Assembly: GCA_963557075.1 (NCBI GenBank)
Contig: CAUWDA010000014.1
Location: 1 to 51,408 of the forward strand
Reading direction: 5' to 3'
DNA: 51,408 nt
Source of the DNA: Flavonifractor sp963557075
GTDB taxonomy: Bacteria > Bacillota > Clostridia > Oscillospirales > Oscillospiraceae
Positions 41,872 to 50,709 of the stretch are shown piece by piece. The notes beneath the pieces are model-generated. The model did not search any database. It worked only from the letters and a program-made list of their open reading frames with translations, and was not told the origin of the DNA. Within the stretch, counting starts at the first letter, position 1; the number at the start of each line of letters is the position of its first letter. The position numbers and the translations under genes were made by a program.

Positions 41872-41906
41872 TGATTCCGCCCGTCGTGTCCACGGCGGGC
41901 GGAATT
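41872..41906 (+). repeat. Second copy of the malQ 3' hairpin
   Basis: Thirty-five bases identical to 41587-41621, in direct orientation, 285 bases away start to start. It closes the hairpin cluster. Confidence 0.85.
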
Positions 41907-42024
41907 GTGTCTGCGTGGAGAACGGTCGTTGTGAAAAATGTGTTGCTTTTTGCCGTTGGCGGGGGCTCTTTTTAGTCAAAATTCTTCCTGATTACGGAAA
42001 ATTCTGTGTTTTGTAGGTTTTCTC
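41907..42024. other. Non-coding stretch before the activator operon
   Basis: I see no gene or recognised RNA. It becomes AT-rich toward the promoter at 42025. Confidence 0.5.
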
Positions 42025-42053
42025 TTGCTAAAAAAGTACTTTTGCTATATGAT
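42025..42053 (+). promoter_or_regulatory. Promoter of the dehydratase-activator operon
   Basis: -35 TTGCTA at 42025-42030, 17-base spacer, -10 TATGAT at 42048-42053. A small hairpin (42056-42071) directly follows in the leader. Confidence 0.6.
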
Positions 42054-42098
42054 AAGGAGAACGAATTCTCCACTTAATAAGGAATACCAGGTGAATCT

Positions 42099-45035
42099 AT
42101 GAGTCTGCGGATTGGAATTGACATTGGCTCCACCACAGTCAAAGTGGTGGTATTGGATGAGGCAAACAAGCTGTTGTTCCGCTCCTACGAGCGGCACTAC
42201 TCCAAGGCCAGAGAGCGTGCGGCTGAGACCCTGCGGTCTATCGAGGGACAGCTGCGGGGCCGGCAGGTGCGCATCGCCATCACCGGCTCCGCCGGTCTGG
42301 GCGTGGCCAAGGCGGCGGATATCGACTTTGTGCAGGAGGTATACGCCACCGCCGCCGCCGTCAACACCTACATACCGGACACCGACGCCGTGATCGAACT
42401 GGGCGGCGAGGACGCCAAGATCATCTTCTTCGGCGGCGCGCTGGAGGAGCGGATGAACGGCTCCTGCGCCGGAGGCACCGGGGCCTTTATCGACCAGATG
42501 GCCACCCTGATGAATGTATCGGTGGACGAGCTGGACGAACTCTCCCTGAAGCACGAGAAGATCTACCCCATCGCCTCCCGCTGCGGCGTGTTCGCCAAGA
42601 GCGATATCCAGCCCATCCTGAACCAGGGCGGGCGGAAGGAGGACGTGGCGGCCTCCATTTTTCAGGCCGTGGTGGATCAGACTGTGGCCGGCCTGACCCA
42701 GGGCCGTGAGCTCAAGGGCAAGATCGTCTTTCTGGGCGGCCCCCTCCACTTCCTCCAGGGCCTGCGCCGGCGGTTCGTAGAGACCCTGAAGCTGGACGGG
42801 GAACACGCTGTATTCCCCGAGGACGGCGATTGCTTCGCCGGGATCGGCGCCGCCCTGTGCGCCACCGATTTTGCCGAATGCTCCTTTGACGAGCTGCTGA
42901 AGCGCCTGGAGCAGAGCGTGGACAACGTGGGCCTGGTGGATACTATGCCCCCGCTCTTTAAGGACCAGGACGAGTACGACGCCTTTCTGTCCCGCCACAA
43001 CGCCATGCATCCCCCGGAGGTGGATGTGCACACCTATTCCGGAGACGCATGGCTGGGCATCGACGCCGGCTCCACCACCACCAAGATGGCCCTCATCACC
43101 GCTGACGGCGGCCTGCTCTACACCTACTATCACTCCAACCTGGGCAACCCGGTGGCCATCGTGCTGGACCAGCTGAAGGAGATCTACGCCCTGTGCGGCG
43201 ACCGCATCACCATCAAGGGTGCGGCCGTCACCGGCTACGGTGAGCAGCTCATTCAAAACGCCTTCTCCTGCGATGCGGGTCTGGTGGAGACGGTGGCCCA
43301 CTACAACGCCGCCCGCCACTTCAACCCCGACGTGGATTTCATCATCGACATCGGCGGCCAGGACATGAAGTGCTTCAAGATCCGCAACGGCGCGGTGGAC
43401 TCCATCATGCTCAACGAGGCCTGTTCCTCCGGCTGCGGCTCCTTCATCGAGACCTTTGCCAAGGCGCTGGGCTACAATATTGCGGACTTCTCCAAGCTTG
43501 GCCTGCTGGCCAGGCACCCGGTGAACCTGGGCTCCCGCTGCACGGTGTTCATGAACTCCTCGGTGAAGCAGGCCCAGAAGGACGGCGCCAGCGTGGAGGA
43601 TATCTCCGCCGGTCTGTCTATCTCCATCGTAAAAAACGCGGTGTATAAGGTCATCCGGGCCGCCAACGCCGACGACCTGGGCAAGCACATCGTGGTCCAG
43701 GGCGGCACCTTCCACAACGACGCGGTGCTGCGGGCCTTTGAGCTGGAGCTGGGCCGCGAGGTGACCCGGCCCACCATCGCCGGTATCATGGGCGCCTTCG
43801 GCGCGGCCCTGGCCGCCCGGGATCTGCACCTGGACAGGAGCGCCCTGCTGTCGGCGGAGGCACTGGAGACCTTCTCCCATACCGCAAAGCCCGTGACCTG
43901 CAATCTGTGCACCAACCACTGCTCCCTCACCGTCAACACCTTTGACGGCGGGCGGCGGTTCATCTCGGGCAACCGGTGCTCCCGCCCCCTGGGCAAGGAG
44001 CGCACCGAGAACCCCGACCTGATGCACTATAAATACCAGAAGCTCCGGGCCCTCCAGGGCAAGGGGAGCGGCAGCGGCGTCCGGGGGCGGATGGGCATCC
44101 CCTTCGGCCTGAACATGTACGAGAACCTGCCCTTCTGGTTTGCGTTCTTCACTCATCTCAATTTTGAGGTGGTGCTGTCCCCCGAGTCCTCCCGCAAGCT
44201 CTATCTGAAGGGACAGCACACCATTCCGTCGGATACGGTGTGCTACCCCGCCAAGCTGCTCCACGGCCATGTGGAGGCCCTGGTGGAGGCCGGGGTGGAC
44301 GCCATCTGGTATCCCTGCATGTCCTACAACAACGACGAGGGCATCGGAGACAACCACTACAACTGCCCGGTGGTGGCCTACTACCCCGAGCTGCTGGCCG
44401 CCAATGTGCCCCTGCTGAAGCAGACCCGCTTCCTGGACCCCTATGTGGGCCTGTGGCGGCATAAGGATTTCTCCAAGCGGATCGCCAGGATCATGGAGGA
44501 GGAGTTCAACATCCCCAAGCGGGAGACGGAGCGGGCGGTGGAGGCGGCCTACAGAGCCTATGATGACTATGTCCACGACGTACGGGAGACCGGTAAGCAG
44601 TACATCCAGTATGCCCGGGATCACGGTATGCCCATCATTGTGGCCTGCGGCCGGCCCTACCACATTGACCCGGAGATCAACCATGGCATCAACGACCTCA
44701 TCACCTCCTTTGGCTTTGTGCTGGTCACCGAGGACGCTCTCAGCTATCTGGAGGGCTATGCCCCGCGGAAGGTACTCAATCAGTGGACCTTCCAGTCCCG
44801 GATGTACAACGCCGCCCGCTATGTCTGCACCCAGCCCGATATGCAGGTGGTGCAGCTGGTCAGCTTTGGCTGCGGCACCGACGCCATCACCACCGACGAG
44901 ATGCGGGATGTGCTGGAGAGCGGCGGCAAGCTGTACACGCAGCTGAAGATCGACGACATCAGCAACCTGGGGGCCGTCACCATCCGTGTCCGCTCTCTGA
45001 TGGCGGCGATGGAGGCCCGGAAGGACCAGCAGTGA
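42099..45035 (+). CDS. Tandem 2-hydroxyacyl-CoA dehydratase activator-like ATPase with DUF2229
   Basis: A 978-residue protein with two BadF/HgdC-type ATPase domains. The first (about 1-280) has GIDIGSTTVK and cluster-ligand cysteines in NGSCAGGTGAF (about 123) and SRCGVFAK (about 162). The second (about 318-590) has GIDAGSTTTK, IGGQDMKCFK, SSGCGSF (about 445) and GSRCTVFM (about 481). A CNLCTNHC site (about 606) and a DUF2229 region (from about 660) follow. HgdC-type proteins use ATP to push one low-potential electron into a partner. The second gene of the pair is 28-50 bases downstream. True substrate is unknown. Confidence 0.85.
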   Translation: MSLRIGIDIGSTTVKVVVLDEANKLLFRSYERHYSKARERAAETLRSIEGQLRGRQVRIAITGSAGLGVAKAADIDFVQEVYATAAAVNTYIPDTDAVIELGGEDAKIIFFGGALEERMNGSCAGGTGAFIDQMATLMNVSVDELDELSLKHEKIYPIASRCGVFAKSDIQPILNQGGRKEDVAASIFQAVVDQTVAGLTQGRELKGKIVFLGGPLHFLQGLRRRFVETLKLDGEHAVFPEDGDCFAGIGAALCATDFAECSFDELLKRLEQSVDNVGLVDTMPPLFKDQDEYDAFLSRHNAMHPPEVDVHTYSGDAWLGIDAGSTTTKMALITADGGLLYTYYHSNLGNPVAIVLDQLKEIYALCGDRITIKGAAVTGYGEQLIQNAFSCDAGLVETVAHYNAARHFNPDVDFIIDIGGQDMKCFKIRNGAVDSIMLNEACSSGCGSFIETFAKALGYNIADFSKLGLLARHPVNLGSRCTVFMNSSVKQAQKDGASVEDISAGLSISIVKNAVYKVIRAANADDLGKHIVVQGGTFHNDAVLRAFELELGREVTRPTIAGIMGAFGAALAARDLHLDRSALLSAEALETFSHTAKPVTCNLCTNHCSLTVNTFDGGRRFISGNRCSRPLGKERTENPDLMHYKYQKLRALQGKGSGSGVRGRMGIPFGLNMYENLPFWFAFFTHLNFEVVLSPESSRKLYLKGQHTIPSDTVCYPAKLLHGHVEALVEAGVDAIWYPCMSYNNDEGIGDNHYNCPVVAYYPELLAANVPLLKQTRFLDPYVGLWRHKDFSKRIARIMEEEFNIPKRETERAVEAAYRAYDDYVHDVRETGKQYIQYARDHGMPIIVACGRPYHIDPEINHGINDLITSFGFVLVTEDALSYLEGYAPRKVLNQWTFQSRMYNAARYVCTQPDMQVVQLVSFGCGTDAITTDEMRDVLESGGKLYTQLKIDDISNLGAVTIRVRSLMAAMEARKDQQ

Positions 45036-45084
45036 AGGGCGGCGCCCGCCGTGGGCGCCCGTTATGGAAAGGACCATTGTTACT

Positions 45085-46395
45085 ATGGCAGAACTGATTT
45101 ATGACAAGAACGGCCGTCTGCTCTTTACCAAGGAGATGAAAGAGGAGTACACCGTTCTCATGCCCCAGATGCTCCCAATCCACTTCGGTATGTTCCGCAA
45201 GCTGCTGGAGCTGGAGGGCTATCACGTGGTGCAGCTGAACAATGACAGCCGGGCGGTGGTGGACGAGGGCCTGAAATATGTCCACAACGACACCTGCTAC
45301 CCCGCTCTGCTGGTCATTGGCCAGTTTATCGACGCCATCAAGCATGGCGGCTATGACCCTCACAAGGTGGCGCTCTTCATCACCCAGACCGGCGGCGGCT
45401 GCCGGGCCAGCAACTACATCCATCTGCTGCGCAAGGCCCTGGCCAAGGCGGGGATGGACTATGTGCCCGTGATCTCCGTCTCCTTTGGACTGGAGAAAAA
45501 TCCCGGCTTCAGCCTGAGTGTGGGGCTGATCCGCAAGCTGGTATACGGCATGATGTACGGCGATCTCATCATGTGGGTGGCCAACCAGGTCCGCCCCTAT
45601 GAGGTGGAGCCGGGGGCTGCCAGCCACATGGTGGAGCACTGGACCCAAAAGCTGGTGGACGGTTTCCAGAACGGCAAGGGCATGAGCCGGAAGCAGATGC
45701 GGGCTCTGTTCGACCAGATCTGCGCTGACTTTGCCGCTATCCCCGTCCAGGGGGAGCAGAAGGTCCGCGTAGGTGTGGTGGGTGAGATCTATGTGAAATT
45801 CTCTGCGCTGGGCAACAACCACCTGGAGGACTTTCTCGTCGCCGAGGGGGCTGAGCCGGTGGTGCCCGGCCTGACCGACTTTATGATCTTCAAGATCTAC
45901 AACCGGGTGGCCGATGTGGACCTGTACGGTGGCAAGTGGATCAAAAAATACGGCTGCAAGGTCTTTATGTCCTATGTCCAGGCCTGCCAGCGGGATATGA
46001 TCGCCGCAATAGAGCGCTCCGGGCGTTTCCGCGCGCCGGGCACCTTTGACGACCTGCACAAGCTGATCCACGGTTACCTGGGGGACGGCAACAAGATGGG
46101 GGAGGGCTGGCTGCTCACCGCCGAGATGCTGGAGCTCATCCACACCGGCACCCCCAACATCGTCTGCACCCAGCCCTTTGGCTGCCTGCCCAACCACATT
46201 GTGGGCAAGGGCATGATCCGCAAGCTGAAGGACGACTATCCCAACTCCAATGTGGTAGCCATCGACTACGACCCGGGCGCCACCAGGATCAATCAGGAGA
46301 ACCGCATCAAGCTGATGCTGGCCAACGCCAGGGCTCTGGCTCGGCAGGAGACCTGGCAGGAGCCGGAGACGGCGGGGGAGACCGTGCATGCCTGA
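45085..46395 (+). CDS. 2-hydroxyacyl-CoA dehydratase subunit-like protein (HgdB/D family)
   Basis: A 436-residue protein of the dehydratase D-component family, with cysteines in NDTCYPALL (about 71), TGGGCRASNY, VQACQRD and CTQPFGCLPNHI (about 370-381) that could hold an iron-sulfur cluster. In many clostridia this part is fused to the preceding activator in one chain of about 1400 residues; here it is a separate gene. I preferred the ATG at 45085 (AAAGGA 11 bases upstream); an in-frame ATG at 45064 lies in a hairpin with no ribosome site. An activator-driven reductase of the DCCP kind is a reasonable model. Confidence 0.82.
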   Translation: MAELIYDKNGRLLFTKEMKEEYTVLMPQMLPIHFGMFRKLLELEGYHVVQLNNDSRAVVDEGLKYVHNDTCYPALLVIGQFIDAIKHGGYDPHKVALFITQTGGGCRASNYIHLLRKALAKAGMDYVPVISVSFGLEKNPGFSLSVGLIRKLVYGMMYGDLIMWVANQVRPYEVEPGAASHMVEHWTQKLVDGFQNGKGMSRKQMRALFDQICADFAAIPVQGEQKVRVGVVGEIYVKFSALGNNHLEDFLVAEGAEPVVPGLTDFMIFKIYNRVADVDLYGGKWIKKYGCKVFMSYVQACQRDMIAAIERSGRFRAPGTFDDLHKLIHGYLGDGNKMGEGWLLTAEMLELIHTGTPNIVCTQPFGCLPNHIVGKGMIRKLKDDYPNSNVVAIDYDPGATRINQENRIKLMLANARALARQETWQEPETAGETVHA

Positions 46396-46465
46396 CCCGG
46401 CTGGTGTGCGGGCGGGATAAAATGGATAGACCTCCGGCGGGCTGCCACGCCGCCGGGGAGACCGG

Positions 46466-46502
46466 GATCGGGGCGTGCGTCAGCACACCCCGATCTCTTT
46501 TG
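46466..46502 (+). terminator. Terminator of the activator operon
   Basis: Thirteen-bp stem with one G-T pair (46466-46478 with 46483-46495), then TCTTTT. Confidence 0.8.
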
Positions 46503-46527
46503 GTGATAAGACAGGGGAGCGGTTACA

Positions 46528-47865
46528 TTGGAAGAAAATAAGATGGCGGTAATGCCGGTGCGCCGGCTGCTGCTCAATATGTCCTGGCCCATGATGCTGT
46601 CCATGCTGATCCAGGCGCTGTATAACATGGTGGACAGTCTCTTTGTGGCCCGGCTGAGCCGGGACGGCTTTGAGGCTCTGGCCCTGGTCTATCCGGTGCA
46701 GATGCTGATGATCTCAGTATGTGTGGGCGTCGGCGTGGGCTTTAACGCCCTGCTGGCCCGCCGTCTGGGGGAGCGCAGGAAAGAGGAGGCGGACCGGGTG
46801 GCCGCCAACGGCTATTTTGTCTACTGCGTCTGCTGGCTGATCTTTCTGGTGCTGGGCGTGGGCCTGGCCCGGCCTTTTCTCTCCCTGTTTTCCGATGTGC
46901 CCCGGCAGATCGACTACGGCGTCCAGTACCTCTCCATCGTGACGGGCCTGTCCATCGGCATCTGTATGCAGTTTGCCGGAGAGCGGACCCTACAGGCCAC
47001 CGGTGATACGGTGGGCCCCATGCTCATTCAGGGCATCGGCGCGGTGGTCAATCTGATCCTGGACCCGCTGCTGATTTTCGGGATCGGACCTTTTCCGCGG
47101 ATGGAGGTGGCCGGGGCGGCCCTGGCCACCGTTTTGGGTCAGCTGGTAGGACTGGGAGCCAGCTTCTGGATGGTGCGCCGCAGCCGGTTGATCCACCTTA
47201 CCTTCCGGGGCTTCAAGCCGGACTGGGAGATCATCCGCACCATGTTCCGGGTGGGCTTTCCGGCTATCCTGATGCAGTCGCTGTCCAGCGTGATGACTGT
47301 TGGCATGAATCTGATCCTGCCCCTGTTTACCTCCTTCGGCGTATTTATCCTCGGGGCCTACTATAAGATCCAGTCCTTTATCTTTATGCCGCTGTACGGC
47401 ATGACCAACGCGTTGGTGCCCATCATCAGCTTCAACTATGGGGCCAGGAGCCGGGAACGGATCACCGGGACTGTGCGGTTTTCCTTGGTGCTGACGGTGG
47501 CTATCATGGGCGCAGGTACCCTCTTCCTGATGGCCCTGGCCGGGCCGCTGCTGACGCTGTTCGACGCGGATGGCCCGCTGCTGGCGACAGGCGCATCTGC
47601 TCTGCGCATGATCGCGCTGTCCTTCCTGTTTGCCGGCGTCTCTATCATCCTGTGCTCGACGCTCCAGGCGCTGGGCTCGGCCAATGCCAGCCTGTTGATC
47701 TCCATGCTGCGGCAGGTGATCCTGCTCTTTCCCGCGGCGCTGCTGCTGGGATGGCTGGGGGAGGGGCTGATCTGGCTGTCCTTTTTGATCGCGGAGGCGA
47801 GCTCCTGTGTTGTGGCCCTGTTGCTCTACCGGCGGGCCTACCGCAAAAAAATATCTCAGCTGTAA
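46528..47865 (+). CDS. MATE family efflux transporter
   Basis: A 445-residue protein with about twelve membrane helices and the MATE pattern in both halves (LLLNMSWPMMLSMLIQALYN at the start, GVGVGFNALLARRLGE near 70, GMTNALVPIISFNYGA near 290). MATE proteins export drugs or metabolites by Na+ or H+ antiport; the substrate is not predictable. The TTG at 46528 has GGGGAG eight bases upstream. It is probably transcribed alone after the activator terminator, though no clear promoter was found. Confidence 0.9.
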   Translation: MEENKMAVMPVRRLLLNMSWPMMLSMLIQALYNMVDSLFVARLSRDGFEALALVYPVQMLMISVCVGVGVGFNALLARRLGERRKEEADRVAANGYFVYCVCWLIFLVLGVGLARPFLSLFSDVPRQIDYGVQYLSIVTGLSIGICMQFAGERTLQATGDTVGPMLIQGIGAVVNLILDPLLIFGIGPFPRMEVAGAALATVLGQLVGLGASFWMVRRSRLIHLTFRGFKPDWEIIRTMFRVGFPAILMQSLSSVMTVGMNLILPLFTSFGVFILGAYYKIQSFIFMPLYGMTNALVPIISFNYGARSRERITGTVRFSLVLTVAIMGAGTLFLMALAGPLLTLFDADGPLLATGASALRMIALSFLFAGVSIILCSTLQALGSANASLLISMLRQVILLFPAALLLGWLGEGLIWLSFLIAEASSCVVALLLYRRAYRKKISQL

Positions 47866-47899
47866 AGGGCCGCAAAATAGCTTTAAACGCGGTCCAAAG

Positions 47900-48093
47900 A
47901 AAAAGAGCCTGTTGCAAACTGCGCAAACCGCACAAAAGACCTGTCATTCCACGAAAAATGGCCGCCCACCGGGCGGCCATTTTTCGTGGGGATCCGTCTC
48001 GATTTGCTGAGAAAACGGATCGCCACGCCAGTGTGCTCACTGGCTTGTAGTGACAGATTTGTGCAGAACAGCAATTTTGCAACAGGCCATTTT
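47900..48093. mobile_element. MITE-like element, about 190 bp
   Basis: Ends carry an imperfect inverted repeat of about 22 bases with an exact 12-bp core (GCCTGTTGCAAA at 47907-47918, TTTGCAACAGGC at 48076-48087). The core resembles IS6/IS1182-type terminal repeats. No transposase fits inside; short frames are not credible genes. The centre is a strong bidirectional terminator. No target duplication was evident. With the flanks it makes up the 321-base gap between the MATE gene and lysC. Confidence 0.55.
47949..47989. terminator. Bidirectional terminator inside the MITE-like element
   Basis: Perfect 19-bp arms around ACC, with A and T runs; it would stop both the MATE transcript and the converging lysC transcript. 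Confidence 0.88.
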
Positions 48094-48186
48094 TGATGCT
48101 GTTTTCTCCCTGTGTATCGGCTCCAAACCCATCGGAATGGTACAGATACGCTTGTCTTGAAAGGGAAGTTGTTAATGGGGCGGGGA

Positions 48187-49410
48187 TCAGTTGCCGCCGA
48201 ACTCGTGGAAGAACCGATCGTGGATGACCTGGACGGCTCGGTCGGCCTCGGCCAGATCCACCAGTACAGAGACCTTGATCTCGCTGGTGGAGATCATGTT
48301 GATGTTGATGCCGGCGTTATAGAGGGCTTCAAACATCTTGGCGGCCACGCCGGGATTGTGTACCATACCAGCGCCTACGATGGAGACCTTGGCGATAGAG
48401 TCGTTGACGTCGACGTGGTCAAAGCCCAGGCTGGCCCTGTGGGCCTCCAGCATGCTCTTGGTGCGCTCCATGTCCTGGGCGCCCACGGTGAAGCTGATGT
48501 CCTTGGTGTTGTTGCGGCCGATGGACTGGAGGATAATGTCGACATTGACCTTTTCCTTGGCCAGCAGGGAGAAGATCTTAAAAGCGATACCGGGCTGATC
48601 GGCCAGGCCCACAATGGCCAGACGGGCCACATTTTTGTCGCAGGCCACCCCGCTGACATGCATTTTTTCCATGGTTTTTGCAACCTCCTTGACTTTGGTG
48701 CCGGGCTTGCCGGAGAAACTGGAGAGGACCTCCAGGCTGACGCCGTAGCGCTTGGCCATCTCCACAGAGCGGTTGTGGAGGACCTGAGCGCCCAGCGTGG
48801 CCAGCTCCAGCATTTCGTCGTAGGTGATCTCCTCCAGCTGGAAGGCGCCGGTAACGTGGCGGGGATCGGCGGTAAAGACGCCGTCCACATCGGTGTAGAT
48901 CTGGCACAGATCGGCCTGGAGCGCGGCGGCCAGAGCCACGGCGGAGGTGTCGGAGCCGCCCCGGCCCAGAGTGGTGATATCGTCGTATTTATTCAGCCCC
49001 TGGAAGCCGGTGACAATGACGATGGCCTTCTTGTCCAGCTCGGTCAGTACCCGTTCGGTGTCCAGCCGCTTGATGCGGGCGTCACCGTAGACGGAGTTGG
49101 TGCGGAAGCCGGCCTGCCAGCCCGTCAGGGAGACGACAGGGTAGCCCATGGCCTCGATAGCCATGGCACACAGGGAGCAGGAGATCTGCTCGCCGGTGGA
49201 CAGCAGCATATCCATCTCCCGCATGGAGGCGTTGGGGTTGATCTCGGCAGCCTTGGCGATCAGGTCGTCGGTGGTGTCGCCCTGGGCGGAGAGGACGGCC
49301 ACCACACTGTGGCCCCGGCGGTAGGTCTCCGTGATGATGCGGGCTACGTTGCGGATGCGGTCTGCGTCAGCGACAGAGCTGCCGCCGAATTTCTGTACGA
49401 TGAGTCCCAT
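48187..49410 (-). CDS. lysC: Aspartate kinase
   Basis: A 407-residue aspartokinase, first step of the lysine/threonine/methionine branch. KFGGSSVADADRIRNVA at the start, GRGGSDTSAVALAAAL near 155 and two C-terminal ACT domains (about 265-400, with the IVGAGMVHNPGVAAKMF regulatory helix) are present. It is a monofunctional, allosterically controlled type. The ATG at 49410 follows AGGGGGT. It lies 60 bases after hom, completing an ACT protein-hom-lysC operon. The next hairpin is in the MITE-like element. Confidence 0.95.
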   Translation of the reverse strand: MGLIVQKFGGSSVADADRIRNVARIITETYRRGHSVVAVLSAQGDTTDDLIAKAAEINPNASMREMDMLLSTGEQISCSLCAMAIEAMGYPVVSLTGWQAGFRTNSVYGDARIKRLDTERVLTELDKKAIVIVTGFQGLNKYDDITTLGRGGSDTSAVALAAALQADLCQIYTDVDGVFTADPRHVTGAFQLEEITYDEMLELATLGAQVLHNRSVEMAKRYGVSLEVLSSFSGKPGTKVKEVAKTMEKMHVSGVACDKNVARLAIVGLADQPGIAFKIFSLLAKEKVNVDIILQSIGRNNTKDISFTVGAQDMERTKSMLEAHRASLGFDHVDVNDSIAKVSIVGAGMVHNPGVAAKMFEALYNAGININMISTSEIKVSVLVDLAEADRAVQVIHDRFFHEFGGN

Positions 49411-49470
49411 TGGTGTTTGTACCCCCTAAATCAGGTCTAAATTCTCGTGCGCTTGCGCCATCCTATGCGC

Positions 49471-50682
49471 TTACTCCAGCACCCGGAACAGGGAGCGGGG
49501 CGTCAGCTCTGCCAGTTTCCCGTCCAGGGCAGCCCGGGTCATGGGCGGGGTGAGGAGGGCGAACTCCTGTTCCGGCGCGTCCTCACGGGGCAGCAGAGCG
49601 CAGCCGGGGAAGGCGGCGCTGACGGCGTCTGCCGTGCCCTCGACCCGGATATACCACGGACTCTCCAGCGCGGTGGGGGGGACGGTCACATCCTCTCCGC
49701 CCTCCGACCAGCACATCCGCTTTTTTTCATCCCGGTGCCGGGCGGCGTCAATAACGTCGGCCACTACGGCGGAGGCGGTGGGCAGCTTTCCGGCGCCCCG
49801 TCCGTAGAACATCACATCTCCGATGGCGTTGCCCCGGACGGCTATGGCATTGAATACATCCTCCACGCCGGACAGGGGGTTCTCCACGTCCACCAGATGG
49901 GGGGCCACATAGGCGCACACCTTGCCGTCGGCCTGACGGATGGCCCGGCCCAGCAGCTTGATCTTCTTGCCGCAGGCGTCGGCGTAGGCCACATCGGCCA
50001 GGGAGACGCCGGTGATGCCCTCGGTGGGGACCTGGCGGGGATAGACGTGGCGTCCGAAGGCCAGGGAGGAGAGGATGCAGATCTTGCGGCAGGCGTCGTG
50101 CCCCTCGATGTCAGCGGTGGGGTCCTGCTCGGCGTAGCCGTTCTGCTGGGCCTCCTTCAGGGCGGCTTCAAAGCTGAGTCCAGCCCGGATCATCCGGGTC
50201 AGGATATAGTTGGTGGTACCGTTGAGGATGCCGCAGATCTCTTCGATCTCATTGGCGGCCAGGCACTGATTCAGGGGCCGGATGATGGGGATGCCTCCTC
50301 CAACACTGGCCTCGAACAGGTAGCTGACCCCCTTCTCCTGGGCCAGCTTCAGCAGCTCGCAGCCGTGCTCGGCCACCAGCTCCTTATTGGAGGTGACCAC
50401 GCTCTTGCCGGCGGCCAGGGCCCGGCGGGTAAAGTCCAGGGCTACCTTGGCCCCGCCGATGGTCTCCACCACGATGTTGACCTCCGGGTCGTTCTCAATG
50501 ATGCTGAAATCGTGGATGACCTTGTCGGCAAAGGGACTGTCGGGAAAATCCCGTACATCCAGAATATATTTCAGACGGATGAGGTCGTCTACCTTGTGAT
50601 CGATATGGCTGCCGTTGGTAGCCAGCACTTCCGCTACGCCGGAACCTACCACGCCAAAGCCCAAAATTGCTACGTTTACCAT
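49471..50682 (-). CDS. hom: Homoserine dehydrogenase
   Basis: A 403-residue enzyme reducing aspartate semialdehyde to homoserine. The N-terminal NAD(P) fold has ILGFGVVGSGV, followed by VVETIGG, SNKELVAEHG, and the catalytic GILNGTTNYILTRM (about 178-192) with EADPTADIEG-like AEQDPTADIEGHD. The C-terminal ACT domain found in longer family members is much reduced (about 340-403). AAGGAGG precedes the ATG. Operon partner of lysC. Confidence 0.95.
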   Translation of the reverse strand: MVNVAILGFGVVGSGVAEVLATNGSHIDHKVDDLIRLKYILDVRDFPDSPFADKVIHDFSIIENDPEVNIVVETIGGAKVALDFTRRALAAGKSVVTSNKELVAEHGCELLKLAQEKGVSYLFEASVGGGIPIIRPLNQCLAANEIEEICGILNGTTNYILTRMIRAGLSFEAALKEAQQNGYAEQDPTADIEGHDACRKICILSSLAFGRHVYPRQVPTEGITGVSLADVAYADACGKKIKLLGRAIRQADGKVCAYVAPHLVDVENPLSGVEDVFNAIAVRGNAIGDVMFYGRGAGKLPTASAVVADVIDAARHRDEKKRMCWSEGGEDVTVPPTALESPWYIRVEGTADAVSAAFPGCALLPREDAPEQEFALLTPPMTRAALDGKLAELTPRSLFRVLE

Positions 50683-50709
50683 ATGGATGCCTCCTTATTC
50701 CAAGGGCTG

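Noticed and set aside
42045..45077. 1010-codon frame on the minus strand opposite the activator gene
   Set aside because: Low-complexity Gly/His/Val-rich translation typical of antisense frames in GC-rich genes; the plus-strand product has clear ATPase motifs.
47645..48082. Frames of 60-145 codons through the MITE-like element
   Set aside because: They cross perfect terminator palindromes, lack ribosome sites, and run into the opposite side of the MATE gene.
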